From positions 4,877-33,743 of the forward strand of contig PMYJ01000051.1 of NCBI GenBank assembly GCA_003170875.1: a DNA stretch of 28,867 bases, written 5' to 3'. The first letter of the stretch is position 1, and each line of letters begins with the position of its first letter. This stretch comes from Candidatus Dormiibacterota bacterium (GTDB taxonomy: Bacteria; Chloroflexota; Dormibacteria; Aeolococcales; Aeolococcaceae). The notes beneath the pieces are model-generated. The model was not told the DNA's origin. It saw nothing but the letters and a program-made list of their open reading frames with translations, and did not search any database. The position numbers and the translations under genes were made by a program. Of the stretch, positions 14,787 through 27,630 are shown piece after piece.

Positions 14787-17249
14787 TCAGCCGGGCAGCA
14801 GATCCGCGTCGCTCGCCACCTGCGACTGGCGGGATGCGGTCAGGTCGACCTGCTGCTCGGCGCGATCCGCCGGCTCGGCCGGCGGCTGGCAGGGCCAGTT
14901 CAGCCGCACCTTGGTTCCCTGACCGGGTGCGGACTCCAGGGTCACGCTGGCCCCGTGGGCCTCGGCGAGGACCTTGACCAGGGAGAGTCCCACGCCCATT
15001 CCCCCGTAGGCGCGGGTGCCCCCGCTGTCCGCCTGGAAGAAGCGCTCGAAGACCCGTTCGTGGAGCGCGGGATCTATCCCGATTCCGGTGTCGCTCACCT
15101 CGATGGTGCAGCTGTCACCGTGCGGGTTGGGGCGCGCCGAGATGGTCACGCTTCCACCGGGATCGGTGAACTTGACGGCGTTGTCGAGCAGGCAGCGGAT
15201 CACCTGACGCAGACGGTCGCGGTCCGCATCCACCTTGAGACGGGCGGGGATGTCGACCGTGAGCTTCACCGGGAGTCCGTGCGGGAACCGCCGTGTGACC
15301 TCGCCCACGGCGTCGTCGACCGTCGCCGCCAGGGCGACCCGCTTGCGGTTCATCCGCAGGTTGTCGGCGCTGACCAGGGAGAGGTCGATCATGGTTTCCA
15401 GCATCTCCGAGAGCTGGCTGGTGGCCACCTCGACGTTGTCGAGGATGGCGAGCTTCTGGTGGTCGTCCGCCTCCGCCCAGACCATGCGGATCAGCTCCAG
15501 GTGCCCGACGATGGCGGTGAGCGGCGTGCGCAGCTCGTGCTGCGCGGTGGCGAGGAAGTCGGACTTCATCTCGTCCAGCTCCCGCAGCCTGCGCACCGTC
15601 TCCCGCTCCTGCTCGAAGAGCCGCGTGTTCTCCACCGCGATCGCGGCGTTGTTGGCGAGTGCGGAGAGTGCTCGTGCATCGGCGTCGGAGACACTGTCCG
15701 GACCGGTCACCGCGATCGCTCCGGTGACCCTCTGCCGGTAGAGCATCGGCACGACGAGCGTCATCTGCGACCACGCTTGGCCGCCCGGCGCCGGGGCGCC
15801 CCGGCTGCGCGTGAGGCGCGCCGGGCGTCCCTCCAGCACGTCGGCCACCTGCGCTGGGGCCAGGTCAAACTCCTCTGCTCCGCCCGTGCCGTCCGAACCC
15901 TCGCCGCCGGCGGCGTGGTCGCTCGGGTCGTGACTACTGGCGCTGACCACGAGCCGGTCGTCCTCGCGCGCCAGGAGCGCGGCCTCGGCGCGGGGGCCGG
16001 CCAGGGACGCGGCGGCGGCGCAGACGGCGCCTTCCAGGCTTGACATACCGGTGGTCGTGGTGGTGAGTGCTCGGGAGACCTCGTCAAGGCGCGATACGGC
16101 GGCGTCGACGTGGTGGATGTTGCTCTCGATCTGGCCGCGCATCTGGTTGACCTGCCGTGCCAGCACGCCCAGCTCGTCGCGTGACCGCACCGGGATGTCG
16201 GAGCTGTAGTCGCCCCCGGCGATGCGCGCGACCCCGGCCGAGAGCTGGGCCACCGGGCGGCGGACGAAGCGGTTGACGAAGAGCAGCACCAGCAGCCACG
16301 TCGCCAGAAGTGCGGTGAGCGCCAGCCAGACCACGGTCAGCTCGTCGGCTGTCTGATTACCGAAGAAGAGGGAGGTGGGGGTCTCGACTCCCACGTAGAG
16401 GACAGGGGGACCGCTGTTGGGATTCATCCCCTCCAGGACGAGGGCGTTGTCGCCCGAGCCCGGGACGGTGGAGAAGCCCGCGAAGCTGCCCGACGACCGG
16501 CCGAGATCGGTCGTGATGGAAGAGGGCAGGGCCTCGGCGGTCAGCGAGGGGGAGGCCGGATTCCCGGAGAGAGCGTAGAGGGATGCGCCCGGCTGGTTGG
16601 CGATGATGACCGGGGTGTACCCCTGTCCCACCGCACCCAGGAGCCGGAGCAGCTGGTCGGTGAGCGGCATGCTGTAGACGACGGCGCCGAGGACCTGGGT
16701 GGAGCCGGCGGTCGTGACCGGCGCGGCGAAGTCGTACACCGGGGTCCGGGCGTTGAGGAAGTCGATGGCCTCGGCGGGGCTGCCCCGGAGGGCACCCGTC
16801 ACCTCGGGGAGACCGGAGGTGAGCTCGGGCACGCCGGCCTGCTCGGTGGTCGCCAGCAGCGTGCCGCTGGCGTCGAACACAGCCACGGTCTCGTCGGGGA
16901 GGTCGGTGATCACCTTGGTCGAGCCGGTGAGGAGGGCTGTCACCGCGGTCTGGGGGTCCGCGGAGCCGAGGGCTGTCCCCATCTCGGGCAGCCCGGCGAC
17001 GTCCTGGGCGGCGAAGCGGGCCTGGGGAGCGGCGACCTGCTGCACCAGCTCGCGGTACGCCTCCGCCCTGCTCTGGGCATTGGTCTGGGCTCCCACCCGC
17101 GTCTCCTGTTCGCGGCTCACCAGCAGGAAGGCGCTGACGGCCACGATGATCGTCAGGGAGAGGAGGAACCCGCCCAGGAGCAGCCGGGCGGCGAAGGTGA
17201 TGCGGGGCCGGCGCAAGAAACGTCGACGCCCAGGCGCGGCGGGGACCAT
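14787..17249 (-). CDS. membrane sensor histidine kinase with extracellular sensor, HAMP and GAF domains
   Basis: The 820-residue kinase has TM1 at about 22-44, an extracellular sensor of about 250 residues (probably a Cache-like fold), TM2 at about 303-327, HAMP at about 328-382, a GAF-like domain at about 400-545 and a kinase core. The core has His571 in the H-box (HELRTPL), the N-box DNAVKF (689-694), G1 DTGIGID (720-726) and G2 GGMGVGLSLV (749-758), all intact. It would autophosphorylate in response to an external signal and pass phosphate to a response regulator. No response regulator is encoded in the window, so it is an orphan here. ATG 17249 lacks a Shine-Dalgarno sequence, and a TACGCT hexamer lies 10 nt upstream. 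It is divergent from the pyr operon. Confidence 0.92.
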   Translation of the reverse strand: MVPAAPGRRRFLRRPRITFAARLLLGGFLLSLTIIVAVSAFLLVSREQETRVGAQTNAQSRAEAYRELVQQVAAPQARFAAQDVAGLPEMGTALGSADPQTAVTALLTGSTKVITDLPDETVAVFDASGTLLATTEQAGVPELTSGLPEVTGALRGSPAEAIDFLNARTPVYDFAAPVTTAGSTQVLGAVVYSMPLTDQLLRLLGAVGQGYTPVIIANQPGASLYALSGNPASPSLTAEALPSSITTDLGRSSGSFAGFSTVPGSGDNALVLEGMNPNSGPPVLYVGVETPTSLFFGNQTADELTVVWLALTALLATWLLVLLFVNRFVRRPVAQLSAGVARIAGGDYSSDIPVRSRDELGVLARQVNQMRGQIESNIHHVDAAVSRLDEVSRALTTTTTGMSSLEGAVCAAAASLAGPRAEAALLAREDDRLVVSASSHDPSDHAAGGEGSDGTGGAEEFDLAPAQVADVLEGRPARLTRSRGAPAPGGQAWSQMTLVVPMLYRQRVTGAIAVTGPDSVSDADARALSALANNAAIAVENTRLFEQERETVRRLRELDEMKSDFLATAQHELRTPLTAIVGHLELIRMVWAEADDHQKLAILDNVEVATSQLSEMLETMIDLSLVSADNLRMNRKRVALAATVDDAVGEVTRRFPHGLPVKLTVDIPARLKVDADRDRLRQVIRCLLDNAVKFTDPGGSVTISARPNPHGDSCTIEVSDTGIGIDPALHERVFERFFQADSGGTRAYGGMGVGLSLVKVLAEAHGASVTLESAPGQGTKVRLNWPCQPPAEPADRAEQQVDLTASRQSQVASDADLLPG

Positions 17250-17259
17250 GGCTGGAGGA

Positions 17260-17265
17260 AGCGTA
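17260..17265 (-). promoter_or_regulatory. possible -10 element of the histidine kinase gene
   Basis: TACGCT on the minus strand lies 10 nt before ATG 17249, with TTGATC about 19 nt further upstream as a possible -35. A near-leaderless transcript would result. Confidence 0.35.
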
Positions 17266-17374
17266 GAACCGCGACCCCGGAACCGATCAAATTGAGCGGA
17301 AATGTCGCGGGATTGTCGCAGCGCCTTGGTGACCGGAGGGCGCCCGAGAAGGCGCCAGGTCCTCCGCGCCGCCG

Positions 17375-17383
17375 TGGTAGAGT
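17375..17383 (+). promoter_or_regulatory. extended -10 promoter of the pyr operon
   Basis: TGG-TAGAGT is an extended -10 element (TGn plus hexamer). Transcription would begin near 17390, just before the PyrR-binding element, which leaves an untranslated leader of about 110 nt before pyrB. Two GGCGCC palindromes at 17339 and 17351 lie in the -35 region. Confidence 0.45.
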
Positions 17384-17397
17384 GCGTCGCGACGGAT

Positions 17398-17491
17398 CCA
17401 CTTCAAGCAGGTCCCGTGAGGCCGGCAAGGGGATCGGAGCCGGCTGTGCCGGTGCCCTTCCGCTGCGGCCCGACGGGCAGTCGACGGAGGG
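17398..17491 (+). promoter_or_regulatory. PyrR-binding loop with pyrB Shine-Dalgarno sequestering switch
   Basis: Positions 17411-17422 read GTCCCGTGAGGC, matching the PyrR-binding loop consensus RUCCNGNGAGGY. GG (17410-17411) and CC (17413-17414) pair with GG (17420-17421) and CC (17422-17423) around a bulged U, and CCACTT (17398-17403) with AAGGGG (17427-17432) forms a lower stem. Downstream, CCCTTCCG (17455-17462) can pair with CGGAGGG (17485-17491), which contains the pyrB ribosome-binding site. AAGGG (17427-17431) can instead pair with CCCTT (17455-17459), freeing that site. PyrR plus UMP bound to the loop would thus favour the closed state. The motif is seen; the switch is inferred. Confidence 0.65.
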
Positions 17492-17499
17492 CATCGCCG

Positions 17500-18426
17500 A
17501 TGACGCCGGTCAGCACGACCCGGAGGTTGGAGCACGTCATCTCCAGCGAGCAGTTCGACCGGGAGAGTCTCGACGACATCTTTGCCCGTGCCGACGCGTT
17601 GGCCGGGCACCGCGACACCCGGCTGGCCGGACTGATCATGGCCACCCTCTTCTACGAGCCGTCGACCCGCACCCGCCTCAGCTTCGAGTCGGCGATGCTC
17701 CGCCTCGGAGGGGCGGTGGTGGGCACCGAGGCCGCTCGGGAGTTCTCCAGCGTCATCAAGGGCGAGACCCTGGAGGACACCATCCGGATGGTCTCCTCCT
17801 ACGCCGACGTCATCGTCCTCCGCCACGACCAGGCCGGGGCCGCCGCGCGGGCGGCGGCGGTGGCGTCCGTTCCGGTCGTCAACGCAGGAGACGGCCCTGG
17901 CGAGCACCCGACCCAGGCTCTCCTCGACCTCTACACCATCCGCTGCGAGCGCGGCAGCGCCGACGGGGTTCACATCGCCTTCTGCGGTGACCTCCGCTTT
18001 GGCCGCACCGTGCACTCGCTGGTGCAGCTGCTCAGCCTCCACCCCGGAGTCCGGATGAGCTTCGTCGCCCCCGAGGTGGTCCAGGTCGGCGCCGACCTGC
18101 AGGCCAGGCTGGCCGCCGCGGGCGTCCCCTTCCTGCTCACCGATCGCCTTGACGACGTGATCTCGTCGGTCGACGTCGTCTATCAGACCCGCGTCCAGAA
18201 GGAGCGCTTCACAGATCTCACCGACTTCGAGGCCGCGCGACGGGCGATCCGCATCGACGCCGAGGTGATGCGGAAGCTGCCCCAGAAGGCGATCGTCATG
18301 CATCCACTCCCCCGGGTGGACGAGATCGCGACCGAGGTGGACTCGGATCCGCGCGCCGCCTATTTCCGGCAGGCTCGCAACGGCGTCGCCGTGCGCATGG
18401 CCGTGCTGGACCTCCTGCTCGGATGA
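17500..18426 (+). CDS. pyrB: aspartate carbamoyltransferase catalytic subunit
   Basis: The enzyme joins carbamoyl phosphate and aspartate to make N-carbamoyl-L-aspartate, the committed step of pyrimidine synthesis. The 308-residue length is typical. The carbamoyl-phosphate loop STRTRLSFE (55-63), GDGPGEHPTQALLDLYTI and MHPLPRVDEI are intact. ATG 17500 has GGAGGG at 8 nt spacing; the open frame upstream is the leader RNA. There is no pyrI regulatory-chain gene. Its stop overlaps the pyrR start (ATGA). Expression is probably controlled through the PyrR leader. Confidence 0.96.
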   Translation: MTPVSTTRRLEHVISSEQFDRESLDDIFARADALAGHRDTRLAGLIMATLFYEPSTRTRLSFESAMLRLGGAVVGTEAAREFSSVIKGETLEDTIRMVSSYADVIVLRHDQAGAAARAAAVASVPVVNAGDGPGEHPTQALLDLYTIRCERGSADGVHIAFCGDLRFGRTVHSLVQLLSLHPGVRMSFVAPEVVQVGADLQARLAAAGVPFLLTDRLDDVISSVDVVYQTRVQKERFTDLTDFEAARRAIRIDAEVMRKLPQKAIVMHPLPRVDEIATEVDSDPRAAYFRQARNGVAVRMAVLDLLLG

Positions 18427-19034
18427 CCCAGGTGCAGCGGGCCGCGCCGGCGCACCCTGCCGACCCCGAGTGGGCACGGACCCGTGTGCTGGACGGACAC
18501 GGGATCAGCCGGGTGCTGACCCGGCTCGCCCACGAGATCGTCGAGGGTCATCCGGGCGACATGGATCGGGTGGTCCTCGCCGGCATCCGGGAGGGCGGCG
18601 TCGGGGTGGCTCGCGATCTCTGCGCCCACCTCCTGCAGATCTCCGCTCCCGAGGTGACGCTGGTGGCGGTGGACGTGAGTGGCTTCCGCGACGACCGCCC
18701 GCGTCAGCCGGGACTGGACGGGGCCTGGCAGGGGATCCTGCCGGCCACGAGCCGGACCCTTCCCACCCCCTCGCCCGAAGGGGCCGTGGTCATCCTCGTC
18801 GATGACGTGATCCAGACCGGCAGAACCATGCGTGCCGCCTTCGACGTCGTCTCGTCGCAGGGCCGGCCGGCGGCGATCGAGATGGCCGTGCTGGTGGATC
18901 GAGGTGGTCGGGAGGTTCCGGTGCGACCGACCTACGTCGGGAAGAATCTTCCCGTGACCGCCGCGGAGTGGGTCGAGATCGAGCTCGGCCCGGATCCGGA
19001 CGCGGGCGGGATCTTCCTGGTGCTCCGGCCATGA
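18423..19034 (+). CDS. pyrR: PyrR pyrimidine operon regulator (uracil phosphoribosyltransferase fold)
   Basis: PyrR binds the leader RNA of pyr genes in the presence of UMP/UTP and lowers their expression; many members also have uracil phosphoribosyltransferase activity. The 203-residue protein has GIREGGVGVA (54-63), VDVSGFRDD and the PRPP-binding loop VILVDDVIQTGRT (123-135), followed by AVLVDRGGREVPVRPTYVGKNLP, which is characteristic of PyrR. It overlaps pyrB and pyrC by 4 nt each (ATGA). It is the second gene of the operon, whereas pyrR is usually first. The RNA element upstream of pyrB is its likely target. Confidence 0.93.
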   Translation: MTQVQRAAPAHPADPEWARTRVLDGHGISRVLTRLAHEIVEGHPGDMDRVVLAGIREGGVGVARDLCAHLLQISAPEVTLVAVDVSGFRDDRPRQPGLDGAWQGILPATSRTLPTPSPEGAVVILVDDVIQTGRTMRAAFDVVSSQGRPAAIEMAVLVDRGGREVPVRPTYVGKNLPVTAAEWVEIELGPDPDAGGIFLVLRP

Positions 19035-20378
19035 ACTGCATCCTCCGCGGTGTCCGGGTCATCGACCCGCTCGCGCGTCGCGACGCAGTCGGCCAGGACG
19101 TCTGGCTGAGCGAGGGCCGGATCATTGCCATCTACAAGCACATGGGCGAGGGGACGCTGCCCGTCATCGACCTCACCCCACCCCCGGGCGGCACCCCGGT
19201 AATCCTCTGCCCCGGCTTCATCGACATCCACACCCACCTTCGGGAGCCGGGTGACGAGGGCGCCGAGACCATCCACAGCGGCTCTCAGGCGGCCGCAGCC
19301 GGCGGCTTCACCCAGATCGTGGCGATGGCCAACACGGTGCCGCCGATCGACAGCCCCGACCGGGTCAAGGAGGCGACCTTCCGTGCCGTGGCCGCCTCGG
19401 TCCAGGTGCTGACCGGCTGCGCTCTGACCAAGGGACTGAAGGGCGAGGAGCTGGTCGACATGGAGGCCTGCGCCGCTGCCGGGGCCGCCGCCTTCAGCGA
19501 CGACGGTCGCAACGGCTTCTCGCCCCGCCTGCTCAGCGAGGCGATCGCGCGTGCCGTCTCCCTCGGCCGTCCCGTGATGATCCATCCCGAGGATGAGGAG
19601 ATCCTCGCTCAGGTCAACGGGGTGCAGGGGCCGGTGCAGCGCTGCGCGCTCCGCCCCGTCGAGGCCGAGACCCGCGCCGTCGATTACGCGCTGCGGGCTC
19701 TGGCCCACGCCGGGAAGGGACACGTTCACCTCCAGCACGTGTCGTCGTCGGCCGCGGTGGAGATGATCCGACGGGCCAAGGAGGGGGGAGCCAACGTCAC
19801 CGCCGAGGCGACCCCCCATCACCTCGGGATGTGGCTCCCCTTTGCGACCGAGCCGCAGCCCGCCGGCCTGCTCAAGGTGAATCCCCCGCTGCGCACCGAC
19901 CAGGACCGGGCGGCGCTGGTCCAGGGTCTCCGCGACGGCGTGATCGACGCGGTGGCGACTGACCACGCGCCCCATCGGGTCGAGGAGAAGGCGCTGCCGT
20001 ACGACCGGGCGGCCCCGGGGATGATCGGACTGGAGCTGGCGCTCGCGATCTGCATAACCCTCGGAGGGATGGGCGGGGACTGGATTCCCACCCTGGTGGA
20101 CCGGCTCACCATCGGGCCCTACCGGGTACTCGGCACGGCGTCGGGGATCCGCGAGCCCCGGCTGCGCATCGGCGAGGCGGCGACATGCGTCCTCTTCGAC
20201 CCGGCGGCCGAATGGACCGTGGAACCGGCGCACCTCCGTTCCGGCTCTCAGAACACGCCCCTGCTCGGGGCGAGGCTCCACGGGCGGGTGCTGATGACCC
20301 TGGTCGACGGTGCCCTCGTCCATCACGACCGTCAGCGCCTCCCGTGGCCGGCCTCCACGGCGGCCACCGAGACCGCTC

Positions 20379-20386
<8 letters not shown>
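19031..20386 (+). CDS. pyrC: dihydroorotase (class I)
   Basis: The zinc enzyme cyclises carbamoyl-aspartate to dihydroorotate. It has 451 residues. Metal and substrate motifs visible are DIHTHLREPG (H67, H69, R71), MANTVPPID (substrate Asn101), FSDDG, MIHPED, LQHVSS and ATDHAPH. The metal-site layout with Asp in FSDDG rather than a carboxylated Lys suggests the class I group related to Aquifex PyrC. ATG 19031 overlaps the pyrR stop by 4 nt. The last 8 nt overlap the carAB start (GTGCTTAG). Confidence 0.94.
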
Positions 20387-24871
<4,485 letters not shown>

Positions 24872-24875
<4 letters not shown>

Positions 24876-25717
24876 TCGGACCGCTCTCCGACCTCGGGCG
24901 CGCCCGGGACGAGACCGGGGAGGTGGTGGCGGTCGAGGCGCTGGAGGGCGGGATGGTGGAGATCACGGCGCGGCTGCCACGCCTGGCGACCACCGCCCGG
25001 CCCGGAGAGTTCGCGCAGCTCCGCGCCTGGGCCGGGGTCGACCCGCTGCTCCGACGTCCCTTCAGCGTGGCCTGGACGGCGGGTGAGCTCTGCTCCTTCG
25101 TCCTCGAGGCGGTGGGCGCGGGCACCCGCCTCCTGGTGGCGCTGCGCCCCGGTGACCCGCTCCAGGCGCTCGGTCCGCTCGGCAACGGTTTCCAGCTCGA
25201 TCCGGCCCCCGGGCGCGCTGTGATCGTGAGCGGGGGCCTGGGCTGCGCCCCCTTCCCGCTCCTGGTGCGCGAGCTGCGCCGGGGTGGCTGCGCTGAAGTG
25301 ATCGTGATGAGCGGTGCCGCCACCGCGAGCCGTCTCTACCCTGCGGAGCGCTTCCGGCGGGGTGACGATGGGGTCCGGGTGGTCGAGGCCACCGACGACG
25401 GCACCCGGGGGCGACAGGGCCTGGTGACCGAGCTGGTCGCGGGCGTCTGCGACGAGGCGACGGCCGTTTACGCCTGCGGCCCCAACCCGATGCTCGCCGC
25501 CCTTGCGCAGACGCTCCAGCGGCTGTCCCACCCGCCGCGACGCGCCGAGGTCTCCCTGGAGGCGCCCATGGGCTGTGGCTTCGGCACCTGCCTCGGGTGC
25601 GCCCTCCCGGCGGCGGGGAGCGGATGGTTCCTCTGCTGCCGTCGGGGACCGGTGATGGAGGTCTCACAGGTGGACTGGCCCGGGCTGCTCGCCCTGCCGC
25701 CGGCGCACGTCGCATGA
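24872..25717 (+). CDS. pyrK: dihydroorotate dehydrogenase electron-transfer subunit
   Basis: PyrK carries FAD and a [2Fe-2S] cluster and passes electrons from PyrD to NAD+ in class 1B dihydroorotate dehydrogenase. The 281-residue protein has the FAD motif LLRRPFSV, the nucleotide-binding motif VSGGLGCAPFP, YACGPNPML, and a cluster loop with C235, C240, C243 and C255 or C256 (CGFGTCLGC, then LCC). GTG 24872 overlaps the carAB stop as GTGA, and the stop overlaps pyrD as ATGA. Both neighbours confirm the assignment. Confidence 0.92.
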
Positions 25718-26673
25718 CCCTTCCCGACCTGAGCGTCGACCTTGGGCGCGGCCTCGTCCTTCCCAATCCGGTCGGGTTGGCCAGCGGCACTGCCGGCTAC
25801 GGCTTCGAGCTCCGCGAGCTCATCGACCTCGACCGTCTCGGTGCCCTCTTCACCAAGGGGACGACCCTCCACCCTCGGGAGGGCAACCCCCCTCCTCGGG
25901 TGGCCGAGGTCCGGGGCGGGATGCTCAACGCGATCGGCCTCAACAACCCCGGGGTCGAGCATGTCGCCTCCGCCTACGCGCCTGAATTCTCCCGCTGGAG
26001 CATCCCGGTCGTCGTCAACGTCGCCGGCGGCAACGTCGAGGACTACCTCGAGTGCCTGGATCGGCTCGAGCGGGCCGAGGGGCTTGCCGGCTACGAGCTC
26101 AACATCTCCTGCCCCAACATCGCCAACGGGCTCGACTTTGGCCGTGACCCCTCCGCCGCCGGCCGGCTGGTCGCCGCCGCGCGCGCCCGGACCGGGCGCC
26201 ACCTGATGGTCAAGCTCAGTCCCAACGTGACCGACATCGCCGCGGTGGCGCGCGCCGTTGAGGAGGCGGGCGCCGACTCCGTCTCGGCGGTCAACACCTA
26301 CGTCGGCATGAAGATCCACCGGGGCATCCGCGCCCCGGTGCTGCCGGGACGGGGTACCGGCGGCCTCAGCGGGCCGGTGATCAAGCCGCTCGCCCTCGCC
26401 GCGGTGGCCCAGGTGCGCCAGGCGGTCCGGATCCCGGTGGTCGGGGTCGGCGGCATCGCCGACGCCGGCGATGCCCTGGAGTTCCTCATTGCGGGCGCGG
26501 ACGCGGTCCAGGTGGGCACCGCGACCTTCGTCAACCCCGCCGCGAGCCTCGAGATCCTCGATGGGCTGACGGAGATCGCCACTCGGGCCGGGGTGCGTCG
26601 GCTCGGTGAGCTGCGCGGCCCGGACCGGCCGGGCGTGCCCCCTGCAGGAATCGAACCCGCATCAACCGGTTAA
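25714..26673 (+). CDS. pyrD: dihydroorotate dehydrogenase, class 1B catalytic subunit
   Basis: The FMN enzyme oxidises dihydroorotate to orotate. The 319-residue protein has NPVGLASGTAGYG, the substrate motif NAIGLNNPG, the catalytic cysteine Cys133 in ELNISCPN, the FMN phosphate motifs VGVGGI and VQVGTATF, and SAVNTYVGM. Catalytic Cys plus an adjacent pyrK places it in class 1B. ATG 25714 overlaps the pyrK stop. The last 12 codons (PPAGIEPASTG region) are the antisense of a tRNA-Lys gene, and the TAA stop falls in that tRNA's anticodon loop, so the natural C-terminus was probably extended until the first in-frame stop. Confidence 0.94.
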   Translation: MTLPDLSVDLGRGLVLPNPVGLASGTAGYGFELRELIDLDRLGALFTKGTTLHPREGNPPPRVAEVRGGMLNAIGLNNPGVEHVASAYAPEFSRWSIPVVVNVAGGNVEDYLECLDRLERAEGLAGYELNISCPNIANGLDFGRDPSAAGRLVAAARARTGRHLMVKLSPNVTDIAAVARAVEEAGADSVSAVNTYVGMKIHRGIRAPVLPGRGTGGLSGPVIKPLALAAVAQVRQAVRIPVVGVGGIADAGDALEFLIAGADAVQVGTATFVNPAASLEILDGLTEIATRAGVRRLGELRGPDRPGVPPAGIEPASTG

Positions 26674-26706
26674 AAGCCGGCTGCTCTGCCGTTGAGCTAA
26701 GGGGGC
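26636..26706 (-). tRNA. tRNA-Lys (anticodon UUU)
   Basis: The minus strand folds as a full 71-nt cloverleaf: acceptor GCCCCCT/AGGGGGC with discriminator A, D stem GCTC/GAGC, anticodon stem GCCGG/CCGGT with loop CTTTTAA (anticodon TTT at 26674-26672), a 4-nt variable loop, and T stem GCGGG/CCTGC with loop TTCGATT. CCA is not encoded. It overlaps the last 38 nt of pyrD in antisense. Confidence 0.95.
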
Positions 26707-26718
26707 GGCTGGAACCGC

Positions 26719-26724
26719 ATTATG
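26719..26724 (-). promoter_or_regulatory. -10 element of the tRNA-Lys gene
   Basis: CATAAT on the minus strand lies 12 nt before the 5' end of the tRNA, which would give a short leader of about 6 nt for RNase P. No strong -35 is visible. Confidence 0.45.
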
Positions 26725-26849
26725 CCCACCGCCTCGCCGGGAGCCGGGGAGGGCGCGAGGTCGCGAACGCATCCGGCACCGCCGTGCGGGTGGAGCCCTT
26801 AGCTTCGCCACCACCCGAGGGGTCCGGTCGATGTCGCACCATTTCGGTT

Positions 26850-27596
26850 GTGTCCGCCACCGTTCGGGGCTTCCCCGCCCAGTTCCCGGTCCGGAGTGAC
26901 GGCCGCCGCCCCTGGCGCTACCGGCTCACCGCCGGGTTCTGCCGCACCTTCGCGCGCGTGCTCTTCGTACGCCGGTTGCGCTTCGAGGGGAGCGCGAATG
27001 TGCCCCTGGAGGGGCCGCTGGTGGTCGCCTCCAACCACATCAGCAACTGGGACGGGCTGATCATTGGCTCCTTCTTCTCGGGCACCCTCTTCGCGATGGT
27101 CAAGCAGGAGGTGTTCCGGCCGGCGCCGCTCGCCTGGCTGCTCGCGGGATGCAACTGCTTCCCGGTGGACCGGGGCACCGCCGACCGCCGCGCCCTCCGG
27201 ATCAGCCTCGACGTCCTCCGCGGTCGCGGGCGGCTGCTCATCTTCGTGGAGGGTCACCGCTCGAGGGGCCGCGGGATGGGCCCCGCCGAGGCGGGGGCCG
27301 GGTTCCTGGTACGCCGCACCCAGGCGGCGGTGCTGCCGGTGGCGATCTGGGGAACCGAGCGCGCCCTCGTCCGGAAGGGAGGGCTGCTGCCCCGCCGTGG
27401 CCAGCTCCGGGTCCGCTACGGCCGCCCGGTGACCGTCTCGGGGGGCAGCGCCCAGGAGATCGCCGATGCCATCGCCGCCGAGGTGGCGGCGCTCCTGCCG
27501 GCCCGGTACGCGGGTGTCCACGGACGCGCCTCCCCTCCGGTGGCGGCCGCGCCGGACACGGCAGGCTCCGCGCGCACCGGCGGCCGGCCGCTGTAG
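26850..27596 (+). CDS. PlsC-type lysophospholipid acyltransferase
   Basis: The 248-residue protein belongs to the 1-acylglycerol-3-phosphate acyltransferase family, which transfers a fatty acyl group to lysophosphatidic acid or a related lipid at the membrane. The catalytic box SNHISNWDG gives His63-X4-Asp68, and the substrate-binding box is FVEGHRSRGRG, followed by LPVAIWG. The C-terminal 35 residues are Ala/Pro/Gly-rich. GTG 26850 is preferred over GTG 26784 because codons before it have low GC at third positions and no conserved sequence. No Shine-Dalgarno sequence is visible for either. The exact acyl acceptor is unknown. Confidence 0.83.
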   Translation: MSATVRGFPAQFPVRSDGRRPWRYRLTAGFCRTFARVLFVRRLRFEGSANVPLEGPLVVASNHISNWDGLIIGSFFSGTLFAMVKQEVFRPAPLAWLLAGCNCFPVDRGTADRRALRISLDVLRGRGRLLIFVEGHRSRGRGMGPAEAGAGFLVRRTQAAVLPVAIWGTERALVRKGGLLPRRGQLRVRYGRPVTVSGGSAQEIADAIAAEVAALLPARYAGVHGRASPPVAAAPDTAGSARTGGRPL

Positions 27597-27617
27597 AGAC
27601 GCCCCGGACCTCTCTTC

Positions 27618-27630
27618 CCGGCTACGCCGG
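27618..27630. terminator. short hairpin at convergent gene ends
   Basis: CCGGC-TAC-GCCGG overlaps the stop of the acidic-protein gene and lies 22 nt after the PlsC stop. It has 5 bp and no T-run on the plus strand; a weak candidate. Confidence 0.25.
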
